This document shows, one piece after another, positions 43,687-52,476 of a stretch of 64,000 nt of DNA (position 1 is the first letter of the stretch; each line of letters begins with the position of its first letter). The position numbers and the translations under genes are program-made. The notes under the pieces were generated by a model, which made no database searches, had not been told where the DNA came from, and worked only from the letters and a program-made list of their open reading frames with translations. Source of the DNA: Mycolicibacterium senegalense (GTDB taxonomy: Bacteria; Actinomycetota; Actinomycetes; Mycobacteriales; Mycobacteriaceae); the NCBI RefSeq assembly GCF_019645875.1, contig NZ_CP081000.1:1426001-1490000 (forward strand). The letters are read 5' to 3'.

Positions 43687-45029
43687 CGCAGTCCCAACTC
43701 ACGCAGGACGTCGAATACACCGGCGAGCCAACATGCCAGCGGCACCACTGCGGCCAGCGCCGTGTATTCGATGACGTCGGCGATTCGCGACGCCACGGGA
43801 CTCTGGACGGTGACCGGCCAGAGCGCGGCGACGCCGGCGCCCACCGCGGCGATGCCGATCCAGCTGCCGTGCGCGGGAGTCCCGACCACCACGAGTGCGA
43901 AAGCCGCTGTGAGGGACAGGACTCCGCAGCTGATGGTGACGGCGCGGCAGTGGCCCGAGGCATAGGTGCGGGATCGCAGGAGCAGCGCCACGCCGACAGC
44001 AGCGGCGAAGGCCACCTCGACGGCGGTGACCTGACGAAAACCGGTGAGTGCCAGGATCGTGGTTCCCAGCGCGCCCGCAGCCGCACCGCCTGCGACCAGA
44101 CCCGCGAGATTGCGATGTCCGAGCACGACATGTGCGTCGTCGTCGGATTTGTTGTCGGCCAATGAGTCTCGATCCCATCCGGGAAGTCCCGGAACCATGG
44201 GGGTAAGGCCCGCCAGCGCGATGGACAACCGCGGGGTCAGCGGCAGCAATCCGAGGCCGACGGCGCTCACCATCGCGCCCACCGCGGGCGCGGGTACAGC
44301 CCACAGCACTGAGATCCCGGTCGCCAACGACAGCGCCCCGGCCCCGGTGACTACCGCGAGCAGGCTCTCTCTGCCGCAAGGCGACGTCCGGATCAACAGC
44401 GCGCCCAACGACGCCGCCGCTGTGGCAGCCAGGAAGAAGTTCGCCGAGGCGGGCCCGGCGGGGACCACGAGAAAGCCGAGTGTCCCCGCGAATGCCACGG
44501 CGGCGACGTTGAGCGTTGCGGTCACGTTCGGACCCAGCCTCAAGCGCGATGCGGACATCGCGACAGCGGTTATGGTGACGGCAACCACCGCTGCGGTGGC
44601 GATGCGACTCCATCCGGCGCTGCCGATCCCCGCCCACGCCAGGGCCACGAGGCCCAGCGCGCAGGCCCACAGGCAGGCAGCGACCCGCAGTCCGGCGGGC
44701 AGGGGATCATCGGCCGAGCCCACGGCCAACGCGGCGGTCAGTGGCCGCTCGAACGTGGGCCGGCCGCAGGCTTCGGTCAGGACCAGAAGATCGCCGTCAT
44801 GAATATCGTTCTGCATCAGGGTTGCTGAGGTGTCCAGCCCGTCACCGCCGAGTCGCGCCAGCCGCCAATGCCGTGGTGTGCCGTCGGAGACGCCGAGAAT
44901 GTCGACGATCCAGGGCAGCAGTTCGGCCACGGTCATCGCGGCGGGTAAGGCCAAATCGACTGTGGCGGCTCGCTGAACCCCGGGCGGCGGGCCGCAGTGA
45001 ACCGACACGTGGCACAAGGAATCCGGCAT
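43683..45029 (-). CDS. eccD4: ESX-4 channel protein EccD4
   Basis: A 448-residue protein. An N-terminal ubiquitin-like domain (HVSVHCGPPPGVQRAATVDL to HDGDLLVLTEA, about residues 6-90) is followed by about eleven predicted transmembrane helices such as VAACLWACALGLVALAWAG and LVAGGAAAGALGTTILALTG. EccD forms the membrane vestibule of the type VII secretion pore. ATG 45029 follows a GGGGGGGTGAT tract; an open frame upstream crosses the divergent promoter and is not used. It corresponds to Rv3448. Confidence 0.93.
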   Translation of the reverse strand: MPDSLCHVSVHCGPPPGVQRAATVDLALPAAMTVAELLPWIVDILGVSDGTPRHWRLARLGGDGLDTSATLMQNDIHDGDLLVLTEACGRPTFERPLTAALAVGSADDPLPAGLRVAACLWACALGLVALAWAGIGSAGWSRIATAAVVAVTITAVAMSASRLRLGPNVTATLNVAAVAFAGTLGFLVVPAGPASANFFLAATAAASLGALLIRTSPCGRESLLAVVTGAGALSLATGISVLWAVPAPAVGAMVSAVGLGLLPLTPRLSIALAGLTPMVPGLPGWDRDSLADNKSDDDAHVVLGHRNLAGLVAGGAAAGALGTTILALTGFRQVTAVEVAFAAAVGVALLLRSRTYASGHCRAVTISCGVLSLTAAFALVVVGTPAHGSWIGIAAVGAGVAALWPVTVQSPVASRIADVIEYTALAAVVPLACWLAGVFDVLRELGLR

Positions 45030-45115
45030 CGCATCACCCCCCCGGTTGACGCCGATACATCTCACGCTAACCGAACGGGCCGAGGTGCCGGCGCACCAAA
45101 ATTTCGGTGACAACC

Positions 45116-45142
45116 GGGAACCCGAAGGGCCCGGCGTGCGTC
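45116..45142 (+). promoter_or_regulatory. ECF-sigma (SigM-type) promoter upstream of eccC4
   Basis: GGGAAC (45116-45121) and CGTC (45139-45142) are separated by 17 nt, matching the GGAAC-N16-18-CGTC pattern of mycobacterial SigM and related ECF factors. Transcription would start around 45147-45152, at or next to ATG 45152, giving a leaderless or nearly leaderless eccC4 mRNA. Confidence 0.6.
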
Positions 45143-45151
45143 CAAAAGTCG

Positions 45152-48100
45152 ATGGACACCAGCCACACACCGCAAGCAGTGGAGCCGTCGACCGGGGAGA
45201 TGGTGATCGACGCGCCACCCGCGCTGCCGCTTCACACCCCGACCGGCCCACTGGCCAGGTTGCTGCCGCTGGTGCTCGTAGTGGCGGTGCTCGGCATGAT
45301 CGCCGTGTACGTCACCTCTGGAGCGGCTGCCAGTCGCGGCCCGGCAGCCACGATGTTCCCGGTCATGATGGCGATGTCGGCGATCGGCACGGTGGCCTAC
45401 AGTTTGAAAGGCAACGGCCGGGCGCAGCAGATCCACCGCGACCGCTGCGAGTATCTGCGCTATCTCGACGGGATCGACGCCGTGGCCGGGGAAACCGGCC
45501 GCGCACAGTGGTTGGGCCTGCATGCGGAACATCCGGACCCCGGACAACTGTGGACGCTGGCCGGCAGTGAGCGGATGTGGCGGCGCCGCCCCGGTGGCCC
45601 CGACTTCTGTGTGGTGCGGATCGGAGTGAGGGAGCGCTCGCTGTCCCCACGCCTGGTGACCGCCACCACCGATCCGGGCCACGATGCGGATCCGGTAACG
45701 GTATCGGCTCTGGCACAGTTGGTCCGACGTCGCTCGACGGTGGCCGACGCGCCGGTGACACTGAACCTGTGCGGGCTGGCTCACGTGACACTGGGCGGTG
45801 CGGCCGGCACGGTCCGCGCCCTGCTACGCGCCGTGGTCTGCCAGCTGGCCACCGCACACAGCCCGCGACACCTGCGCATCGCGGCCGTCATCGACGGCGG
45901 GACCGTCGCGCACTGGGAATGGCTGAAATGGCTTGGCCACCATGCAGTTACCGACAGTAGTGGCGAGATCAGCGCGTTGCGGCTGCACACCTTGGCCGAG
46001 TTGCCGCCCGCGGCGCCCACGGTGCACACCGTTGTCATCGTCGACTCCGACTCGGCTGCGGTGCCCACCCCGGGCCCCGGTGTCACGCTGTTGGTCGTTG
46101 CCGGTCCCGGCGCCGACGCGACGGATTGCGATCTGCATCTGGACCTGGACTCCGATGTGGTGCACTGCGATGGCGCCCCGGTGCGACCCGATCAGATGTC
46201 CCAGGAGCAGGCCCTCACCTGTGCCCGCAGATTGGCGCGCTTCCGTGCGGCTGACACGGCCGACGACTCCGCCTGGCCGGCGCTGATGGGCATCGAGGAT
46301 CCTGGACGAATCCATCCGCGCAGTGTCTGGCTCTCATCGGAGCCGCAGCGGTTCCTCCAGGTTCCGGTCGGCCGCTGTGCTGACGGCACCGCGCTGCATC
46401 TCGACCTGAAGGAAGCCGCACATGGCGGCATGGGGCCGCATGGGCTGTGCGTCGGGGCCACCGGCTCAGGGAAATCGGAGTTCCTGCGCACACTGGTGTT
46501 GGGTCTGATCACCACCCATTCGCCCGAGGAGCTCAACCTCGTCCTCATCGATTTCAAGGGCGGGGCAACGTTTCTCGGATTGAACACTGTGAACCACGTC
46601 AGCGCGCTGATCACCAACCTGGCGCAGGAGGCGCCGCTGGTCACTCGGATGGCCGACGCCCTGGCCGGGGAGATCACCCGCCGTCAGGAGCTGCTGCGGG
46701 CAGCCGGGAACCTGGCCAACATCGCCGAGTACCGGCGCCGGACCGATCTGCCCGCGTTGCCGGCCCTGCTGATCGTGGTCGACGAGTTCTCCGAACTGCT
46801 GCAGCAGCACCCGGACTTCGCCGAATTGTTCGTGGCGATCGGCCGGCTCGGACGGTCGCTGGGCACCCACTTGTTGTTGGCCAGCCAGCGCCTCGACGAG
46901 GGCAGGTTGCGGGGGCTGGAGAGCCACCTGTCCTACCGGGTCTGCCTCAAGACGTTCTCGCCCAGCGAATCTCGCTCGGTGCTCGGTGTTGCCGATGCGT
47001 ACGAGTTGCCCAATACGCCGGGAGCGGCCTATCTGAGAACTCCGTCCGGAGAGGTTGTCCGGTTCCAGACCGCGTTCGTGTCCGCCGAGTGCCCTACGCG
47101 CGAGCAGCCCGTGTCACCAGAGTTGGGCGCGGTACAGCCGCGACTTTTCACCGGATTCGCAACGGCGACCGATCGCCGCACTGCTGCGCCTGCCACGACC
47201 ACGGTTCTGCACCAGGTGGTCAAGCGGTTGACCGGCCACGGCACACCGGCACATCAGGTGTGGTTGCCGCCGTTGCCGCGGGCCGTTCCGCTCAGCGATG
47301 TGCTGCTGTCGGATCACGAAACGCTGACGGTCGCGGTCGGGTTGGTCGATTGTCCCTTCGAGCAGCGACGGGACCGCCTGATGCTGGCACTGGGCGCCGC
47401 GAACGGCAACGTGGCGATCGTCGGCGGCCCCCAGTCCGGGAAGTCGACGGCGGTCAAGACTTTGGTGGTGGCGTTGGCGGCCACCCATCATCCCCGCGAC
47501 GTCGCGATCTACGGATTGGACTTCGGCGGCGGAGCGTTGAGCGGGCTACGGGCGCTTCCGCATGTCGGGGCGGTGGCCGGACGCGCCGATACCGATCTGG
47601 TCCGGCGCACGGTAGCGGAGCTGCACGCGTTGGTCGGTGCCCGCGAGGCGCGCTTCACCGCTCTCGGTGTCGGTTCCATCGCCGAGTACCGGGCCCGTCG
47701 CCGCGCGGGGGAGTTCGACGATCCCTTCGGTGATGTGTTCCTGGTCATCGACGGGTGGTCGACGTTTCGCGGCGAGTACGAATCTCTGGAGTCATCGATC
47801 ACCGCCCTTGCGGTACAGGGGCTTTCGCTCGGAGTCCATGTGGTGCTGACGGCGTCGCGGTGGGCGGAGTTCCGCCCGGCACTCAAGGATCAGCTGGGGA
47901 CCCGCATCGAGTTACGTCTGGGTGATCCGGCGGAATCGGAGATGGACCGAAAACGCGCCAGGCAGCTGGCTCAGAGCGCACCGGGGCTGGGTCTGACGCG
48001 TGAGGGACGCGAGTTCCTGATCGCGCTGCCGCGCCTGGACGGCCGGGCGTGCGACACCGGAATGGCTACGGCGCTGGCGGGCACCGGTGATGTCCTGCGA

Positions 48101-48898
48101 GTGCAGTACGGCGATGCCCGCGCACCCGCGGTCCGGCTGCTGCCGGCGTGTGTGCGCGAGGCCGAGCTGGCGGCGACGCGGCCGAAACGGCCCACGACCG
48201 ACGTGCTGCTGGGCCTGGGCGAACGCGAACTGGCCCCGGTGACACTTGATTTCGCCGCACAACCCGATCTGGTGATCCTGGGGGACAGCGGCTGTGGCAA
48301 GTCCACGACCTTGCGCACCCTGTGCCGCAATCTCGTCGACGGCAACGATCCGTCCGGCGTCCAAGTGCTCATCGTGGACTTTCGGCGTGCTCTGCTGGGA
48401 ACCGTCGAATCGCAGCATCTGGCCGGGTACGCGGCCTCGGTCGCGGCGCTGGACGCCGTGCTGCCCAGAGTGCTCGAGACACTGCGCAGCCGGATGCCCG
48501 GCCCCGAGGTGACCCAGCGGCAGCTGCGCGACCGCTCGTGGTGGTGTGGCCCGGAACTCTACGTCGTCGTCGACGATTACGACCTGGTGGCCACCGGAAC
48601 CACCAATCCGCTCTCGCCGCTGTTGCCCTACCTACCGCATGCGCGTGACCTCGGACTGCATCTGCTACTCGCGCGACCTTCGGGCGGTGCGGCGCGGGCG
48701 ATGTTCGATCCGGTGCTGGCGGCGGTCAAGGACCTCGGCTGCATGGGCCTGATGATGAGCGCGAATCCCGATGAGGGTGTGCTGCTGGGATCGGTGCGCC
48801 CGGTGCGACTTCCGCCCGGACGCGGCACGCTGGTGACCCGGGCGGCACCCGAGCAACTCGTTCAGGTCGCGCTCGCCGACGGGGCGGATGTGTCGTGA
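45152..48898 (+). CDS. eccC4: ESX-4 FtsK/SpoIIIE-type ATPase EccC4
   Basis: A 1248-residue motor ATPase with two N-terminal transmembrane helices (LLPLVLVVAVLGMIAVYV and ATMFPVMMAMSAIGTVAYSL) and three tandem ATPase domains. Their Walker A motifs are GATGSGKSEF (about 46454), GGPQSGKSTAV (about 47424) and GDSGCGKSTTL (about 48280); Walker B examples are LLIVVDEFSEL and ELYVVVDDYDL. EccC drives secretion and recognises WXG100 signals. ATG 45152 is preferred over GTG 45107 because the ECF promoter would start transcription at about 45150; ATG 45200 is another option. The gene is fused (eccCa plus eccCb in one chain). Confidence 0.93.
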   Translation: MDTSHTPQAVEPSTGEMVIDAPPALPLHTPTGPLARLLPLVLVVAVLGMIAVYVTSGAAASRGPAATMFPVMMAMSAIGTVAYSLKGNGRAQQIHRDRCEYLRYLDGIDAVAGETGRAQWLGLHAEHPDPGQLWTLAGSERMWRRRPGGPDFCVVRIGVRERSLSPRLVTATTDPGHDADPVTVSALAQLVRRRSTVADAPVTLNLCGLAHVTLGGAAGTVRALLRAVVCQLATAHSPRHLRIAAVIDGGTVAHWEWLKWLGHHAVTDSSGEISALRLHTLAELPPAAPTVHTVVIVDSDSAAVPTPGPGVTLLVVAGPGADATDCDLHLDLDSDVVHCDGAPVRPDQMSQEQALTCARRLARFRAADTADDSAWPALMGIEDPGRIHPRSVWLSSEPQRFLQVPVGRCADGTALHLDLKEAAHGGMGPHGLCVGATGSGKSEFLRTLVLGLITTHSPEELNLVLIDFKGGATFLGLNTVNHVSALITNLAQEAPLVTRMADALAGEITRRQELLRAAGNLANIAEYRRRTDLPALPALLIVVDEFSELLQQHPDFAELFVAIGRLGRSLGTHLLLASQRLDEGRLRGLESHLSYRVCLKTFSPSESRSVLGVADAYELPNTPGAAYLRTPSGEVVRFQTAFVSAECPTREQPVSPELGAVQPRLFTGFATATDRRTAAPATTTVLHQVVKRLTGHGTPAHQVWLPPLPRAVPLSDVLLSDHETLTVAVGLVDCPFEQRRDRLMLALGAANGNVAIVGGPQSGKSTAVKTLVVALAATHHPRDVAIYGLDFGGGALSGLRALPHVGAVAGRADTDLVRRTVAELHALVGAREARFTALGVGSIAEYRARRRAGEFDDPFGDVFLVIDGWSTFRGEYESLESSITALAVQGLSLGVHVVLTASRWAEFRPALKDQLGTRIELRLGDPAESEMDRKRARQLAQSAPGLGLTREGREFLIALPRLDGRACDTGMATALAGTGDVLRVQYGDARAPAVRLLPACVREAELAATRPKRPTTDVLLGLGERELAPVTLDFAAQPDLVILGDSGCGKSTTLRTLCRNLVDGNDPSGVQVLIVDFRRALLGTVESQHLAGYAASVAALDAVLPRVLETLRSRMPGPEVTQRQLRDRSWWCGPELYVVVDDYDLVATGTTNPLSPLLPYLPHARDLGLHLLLARPSGGAARAMFDPVLAAVKDLGCMGLMMSANPDEGVLLGSVRPVRLPPGRGTLVTRAAPEQLVQVALADGADVS

Positions 48899-50043
48899 CA
48901 TCGGCGGTCGTCGAGGTCGGTCCGGTGAGTGTGTATGGTCCCGAGCCGGTCTGCGACCTCGCCGTGATCGCGGTCGCCGGCATCGACGACGAGCTGGTCT
49001 TGGTCGACGACCGACCGGTGCCGGTTTCGGATTTGTGGGAGCAGGTGCTCGATACCGCGGCCGCGCAGTGGCGAAACATCACCCTGGTCTGCCCGACCTG
49101 GTGGAGCGCCCAACGCTGTGGTCGAGTGCGATCTGCCGCTGCCGCTTCGGGCGCCGACGTTGTCGTGACGCGGCGGGCTCAGGCCGTGGGGGCGGCGCTG
49201 ACCGCAACGTCCTGGGCCGTGGTCGAGATCGCCGACGACCTCGTCATCGTCACGGCCAGGGATGCCCGCAGCATCACCCTGGCTCGTCACACCGAGCAGG
49301 ATCTGGATCCGGAGATCGTGGTACGCACCGTATTCGATCTCGCCGGGACTTCGGTCGAGGTGGCCGTCGATGTCCCCGACGGCGTCGCGGGCGCAGCGGA
49401 TCTCGGTGCAGCGGTGATGACCGCGCTGGGCCACCGTGGCGTGCGCGTCACCCGGGTCGATCCCCGGGACTGGTGTAACGCCCTCGTCGCACCCGACACC
49501 CGCGCGGCCCGTGATCGGGCACGGACGCCGACCGGTCGGGTCATGGTCGGTGCGGCAACGGCGTTGGCCGTGATGCTGGGCGCGATCTCCTTCGCCGGTG
49601 TGGACGCGCCCGCGGACCACGCCGCGATGACGGTTCTGACCGAGGGGCGGGTAGCTGTGCAGATCCCGGCCGGGTGGACGGTGCAGCAGATCACCGACGG
49701 TCCGGGATCGGCTCGGGTCCAGGTAGTTTCACCGAAGGACCCGCAGGTGATGATTCACCTCACCCAATCGCCGACCGGGGACGGCGCGGTGGCCGACACC
49801 CTGAAACGGGCCCTGCAGGGGCAGCCTGACGGGGTCTTCGCCGACTTCGACCCGGCCGCGGTTGTCGCCGCGCGTCCGGTGGTCAGCTACCGGGAGGTCC
49901 GTGCCGGCCGAGAGATTCGTTGGGCGGTGTTCACCGATGGGCCGGTGCGGATCGCGATCGGGTGCCAGAGCGCACCGGGGCATACCGAAGAGGTGTGGCC
50001 GGCCTGCGCGGCAGCCATCCGGTCGGCACATGCGACATCTTGA
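48895..50043 (+). CDS. Type VII secretion-associated protein (Rv3446c-like)
   Basis: A 382-residue protein with a cytosolic N-terminal domain (residues about 1-210, actin/HSP70-like strand pattern LVLVDDRPVPVSDLW, VTLVCPTWW-like ITLVCPTWW), one transmembrane segment (MVGAATALAVMLGAISFAGV, about 222-241) and an extracytoplasmic C-terminal domain with AVQIPAGWTVQQITDG. This matches the type VII secretion-associated family at the Rv3446c position. GTG overlap with the eccC4 stop indicates coupling. Its molecular role is unknown. Confidence 0.88.
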   Translation: MTSAVVEVGPVSVYGPEPVCDLAVIAVAGIDDELVLVDDRPVPVSDLWEQVLDTAAAQWRNITLVCPTWWSAQRCGRVRSAAAASGADVVVTRRAQAVGAALTATSWAVVEIADDLVIVTARDARSITLARHTEQDLDPEIVVRTVFDLAGTSVEVAVDVPDGVAGAADLGAAVMTALGHRGVRVTRVDPRDWCNALVAPDTRAARDRARTPTGRVMVGAATALAVMLGAISFAGVDAPADHAAMTVLTEGRVAVQIPAGWTVQQITDGPGSARVQVVSPKDPQVMIHLTQSPTGDGAVADTLKRALQGQPDGVFADFDPAAVVAARPVVSYREVRAGREIRWAVFTDGPVRIAIGCQSAPGHTEEVWPACAAAIRSAHATS

Positions 50044-50051
50044 AATTCGAT

Positions 50052-50078
50052 GGAACCGAACCGAGCCGGCCTGCGTCG
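50052..50078 (+). promoter_or_regulatory. ECF-sigma (SigM-type) promoter upstream of esxU-esxT
   Basis: GGAAC (50052-50056) and CGTCG (50074-50078), 17 nt apart, match the full GGAAC-N16-18-CGTCR consensus reported for M. tuberculosis SigM, which is known to activate esxU/esxT. A transcript start near 50085 would leave about 35 nt of leader with a CCGGAGG ribosome-binding site before esxU. Confidence 0.7.
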
Positions 50079-50121
50079 AATTGGTATATCTCGCAAGACA
50101 ACACCGGAGGACTCACAGGAC

Positions 50122-50445
50122 ATGTCACCAGGACCGACGGGGCCGTTGGGCACCGACTTTGACGTAATGACGAGCGTGGCCGGCCGGATCGACGTCCTCA
50201 ACGACGACGTCCGGGCCATGCTGCAGACCTTCATCCAGAAGATGAGCAGCGTGCCGCCGTCGGTGTGGGGCGGTGCGGCGGCCGTACGTTTCCGCGATGT
50301 GGTCGACCGCTGGAACGGTGAATCGCTGACCTTGCACACCTCATTGAGCCGGATCGCCGAGACCATCCGCACCAACGAGCGCACGTTGCGCGCTGCGGCC
50401 GAAGCTCACGCGCAGCGCCTCGGCACTGTCGGCGACGGAATCTGA
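50122..50445 (+). CDS. esxU: WXG100-family protein EsxU
   Basis: A 107-residue helical hairpin protein of ESX-4. The turn between the helices is PSVWGGAAAVRF, containing the Trp-x-Gly motif. Helix 1 includes FDVMTSVAGRIDVLNDDVRAML, helix 2 LTLHTSLSRIAETIRTNERTL (shown as regions). It should form a heterodimer with EsxT. ATG 50122 is chosen because it follows CCGGAGG and the likely promoter; an earlier in-frame ATG (50050) overlaps the promoter elements. No C-terminal YxxxD/E export signal is evident in this partner. Confidence 0.93.
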   Translation: MSPGPTGPLGTDFDVMTSVAGRIDVLNDDVRAMLQTFIQKMSSVPPSVWGGAAAVRFRDVVDRWNGESLTLHTSLSRIAETIRTNERTLRAAAEAHAQRLGTVGDGI

Positions 50446-50454
50446 GCGGAGCCC

Positions 50455-50754
50455 ATGATGGATCAGGTTCTGTCGTACGACTTCGGTGAGATCGAGTACT
50501 CGGTCCGCCAGGAGATCCACACCACGTCCGGCCGCTTCAACGCCGCCCTCGACGAATTGCGTTCGCAAATCGCACCTTTGCAGCAGGTGTGGACCCGTGA
50601 GGCGGCGCAGGCCTATGCCGTCGAACAGGCGCGGTGGAACCGGGCCGCGGCGGCACTCAACGAGATCCTGTTCGCTCTCGGCAATGCGGTGCGCGACGGC
50701 GCCGACGAGGTGGCGGCCACCGACCGCAGCGCGGCCAACGCATGGGGAGCGTGA
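50455..50754 (+). CDS. esxT: WXG100-family protein EsxT
   Basis: A 99-residue partner of EsxU. SYDFGEIEYSVRQEIHTTSG and ALDELRSQIAPLQQVWTREA match Rv3444c closely. The turn is WTREA, a Trp without the following Gly, as in the M. tuberculosis protein. The C-terminal helix contains YAVEQARWNRAAAALNEILF (residues about 54-73). Two adjacent ATGs are present; 50458 has better spacing (6 nt) from GCGGAG than 50455. It is the last ESX-4 gene, ending at a strong terminator-like hairpin. Confidence 0.94.
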   Translation: MMDQVLSYDFGEIEYSVRQEIHTTSGRFNAALDELRSQIAPLQQVWTREAAQAYAVEQARWNRAAAALNEILFALGNAVRDGADEVAATDRSAANAWGA

Positions 50755-50770
50755 CCGGACCGGAAAAGCC

Positions 50771-50812
50771 TGTGCGGTCCCGATCGGAGGAGAGGACGAG
50801 CGGGACCGCACA
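50771..50812. terminator. Bidirectional terminator-like hairpin between esxT and the DEAD-box gene
   Basis: TGTGCGGTCCCG (50771-50782) is exactly complementary to CGGGACCGCACA (50801-50812) with an 18-nt loop. It lies between the stops of two convergent genes (50754 and 50821). A short pyrimidine run CTTCTTCTC follows on the plus strand. Confidence 0.75.
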
Positions 50813-50820
50813 CTTCTTCT

Positions 50821-52227
50821 CTAGCGGCCTGAGCCGGAGTCGTTCGAACGTCGGGGGCGGCGGTGGCCGCCGCGTTGTCCGCCGCCACCGGAGCCGGACC
50901 GGGCTGCCGGTGCACCGCCGCCGTTGCGGGAAGACCCGTTCGGACGGTTGCGTCGCGGCTGGCCGGACTTACCCGGCTGGCCGGGCTTGCCGCCCTGGCG
51001 CCGTGGCGCCGGGGCGGTCTGCACCGTCGGCTCGGGACGGATCGGATCACCGAAAACGCGTTCTCCGGGGGCGATCTCACGCAGCACGGGATGGTCGGTG
51101 CCGTTGACGCGGGTGATGGTGGGCTTGACCCCGGCTTTGCGCGTCAGGCTGCGCACATCGGAAACCTGGGCATCCTGCATGAGCGTCACCACGGTGCCCT
51201 CGTTCCCGGCGCGGGCGGTGCGGCCGGACCGGTGCAGGTAGGCCTTGTGCTCGACGGGCGGATCGGCGTGCACGACGAGGCTGACATCGTCGACGTGGAT
51301 GCCGCGGGCGGCGATGTCGGTGGCGACCAGCACTCCGGCCGATCCGTCGGAGAACGCGGTCAGGTTGCGGGTGCGGGCGTTCTGGGACAGGTTGCCGTGC
51401 AGCTCAACCGCTGCGATGCCGCGTGAATTCAGCTGACGGGTCAGGTTTTTCGCCCCGTACTTGGTGCGTGCGAAGACGATGGTGCGTCCCGGTGCGGCGG
51501 CCAGGTCGGCTACCACGTTGATCCGGGTCGAATTGTCCACGTGCAGCACGTGATGCACCATCGCGGCGACCGGAGACTGCGCGGAGTCCACGCTGTGCAC
51601 CACCGGGTCGTGCAGGTAGCGGTCCACCAGAACATCCACCCCGGCGTCCAGGGTGGCCGAGAACAGCAGGCGCTGGCAGTTTTTCGGGGTCCGGTCCAGG
51701 AGCCGCTTCACACCCGGCAGGAAGCCGAGGTCGGCCATGTGATCGGCCTCGTCGAGCACGGTGATCTCGACCGAGGACAGGTCGGCGTGACCGGACTTCA
51801 CATGGTCCTCGAGGCGGCCCGGGCAGGCGATCACGATGTCGACGCCCTGCTTGAGCGCAGCGATCTGCGGGTTGGGGCCCACCCCGCCGAAGATATTGAT
51901 CGAGCGCAGTCCGGTGGCCGCGGCCAGCGGAGCCAGCGACGCCTCGATCTGGGTGACGAGCTCGCGGGTGGGCGCCAGGATCAGCGCACGCGGCCGGTTC
52001 GGTGCCCGGCGGGTGCCGCTCGTGGCGAGGCGGGCCACCAGTGGCAGCAGGAAGGCATAGGTCTTGCCGGAGCCGGTGCGGCCGCGGCCGAGGACATCGC
52101 GGCCGGTCAGCGAGTCGGGCAGGGTGGCGGCCTGGATGGGGAACGGGCTGTGCACCCCGTTGGCGGCCAGCGCGGTCACCAGCGGTGCGGGCAGGCCGAG
52201 GTCAGCAAAAGACGTCTGGGCAGACAA
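50821..52227 (-). CDS. DEAD-box ATP-dependent RNA helicase (RhlE-like)
   Basis: A 468-residue helicase with the two RecA domains: Q motif FPIQAATLP, motif I GRGRTGSGKT, Ia PTRELVTQ, II VLDEADHMADLGF, III FSAT, IV IVFARTKYGAKNL, V ATDIAARGIHVD and VI HRSGRTARAG. The last ~80 residues are a disordered RGG/Pro-rich tail (GGKPGQPGKSGQPRRNRPNG) that likely binds RNA. TTG 52227 has GGAG seven nucleotides upstream, better than TTG 52233. It occupies the place where M. tuberculosis has rplM after ESX-4. Confidence 0.93.
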   Translation of the reverse strand: MSAQTSFADLGLPAPLVTALAANGVHSPFPIQAATLPDSLTGRDVLGRGRTGSGKTYAFLLPLVARLATSGTRRAPNRPRALILAPTRELVTQIEASLAPLAAATGLRSINIFGGVGPNPQIAALKQGVDIVIACPGRLEDHVKSGHADLSSVEITVLDEADHMADLGFLPGVKRLLDRTPKNCQRLLFSATLDAGVDVLVDRYLHDPVVHSVDSAQSPVAAMVHHVLHVDNSTRINVVADLAAAPGRTIVFARTKYGAKNLTRQLNSRGIAAVELHGNLSQNARTRNLTAFSDGSAGVLVATDIAARGIHVDDVSLVVHADPPVEHKAYLHRSGRTARAGNEGTVVTLMQDAQVSDVRSLTRKAGVKPTITRVNGTDHPVLREIAPGERVFGDPIRPEPTVQTAPAPRRQGGKPGQPGKSGQPRRNRPNGSSRNGGGAPAARSGSGGGGQRGGHRRPRRSNDSGSGR

Positions 52228-52476
52228 AAACAAACTCCGAAGAAAGTGGGCGGTGTCCTGCCCGGCGCGGGTGATCCCGCGGCGCTGAGAGTGAGGATCG
52301 AGATTGCGGCAGAGGCAGAACAGGCAAGCCGCGACGGCTCAACCATACCGGTCCGGCAGTGGATTCCCCGATTCCTGACGGCTGACCGGCCGGTGGTCTC
52401 CATCACAGGCCGGGCTGGTCAACTATCCTGGCGGTTACGCGTGAATGCCATACCCCATGGCCCGACGCCGGGAGAG

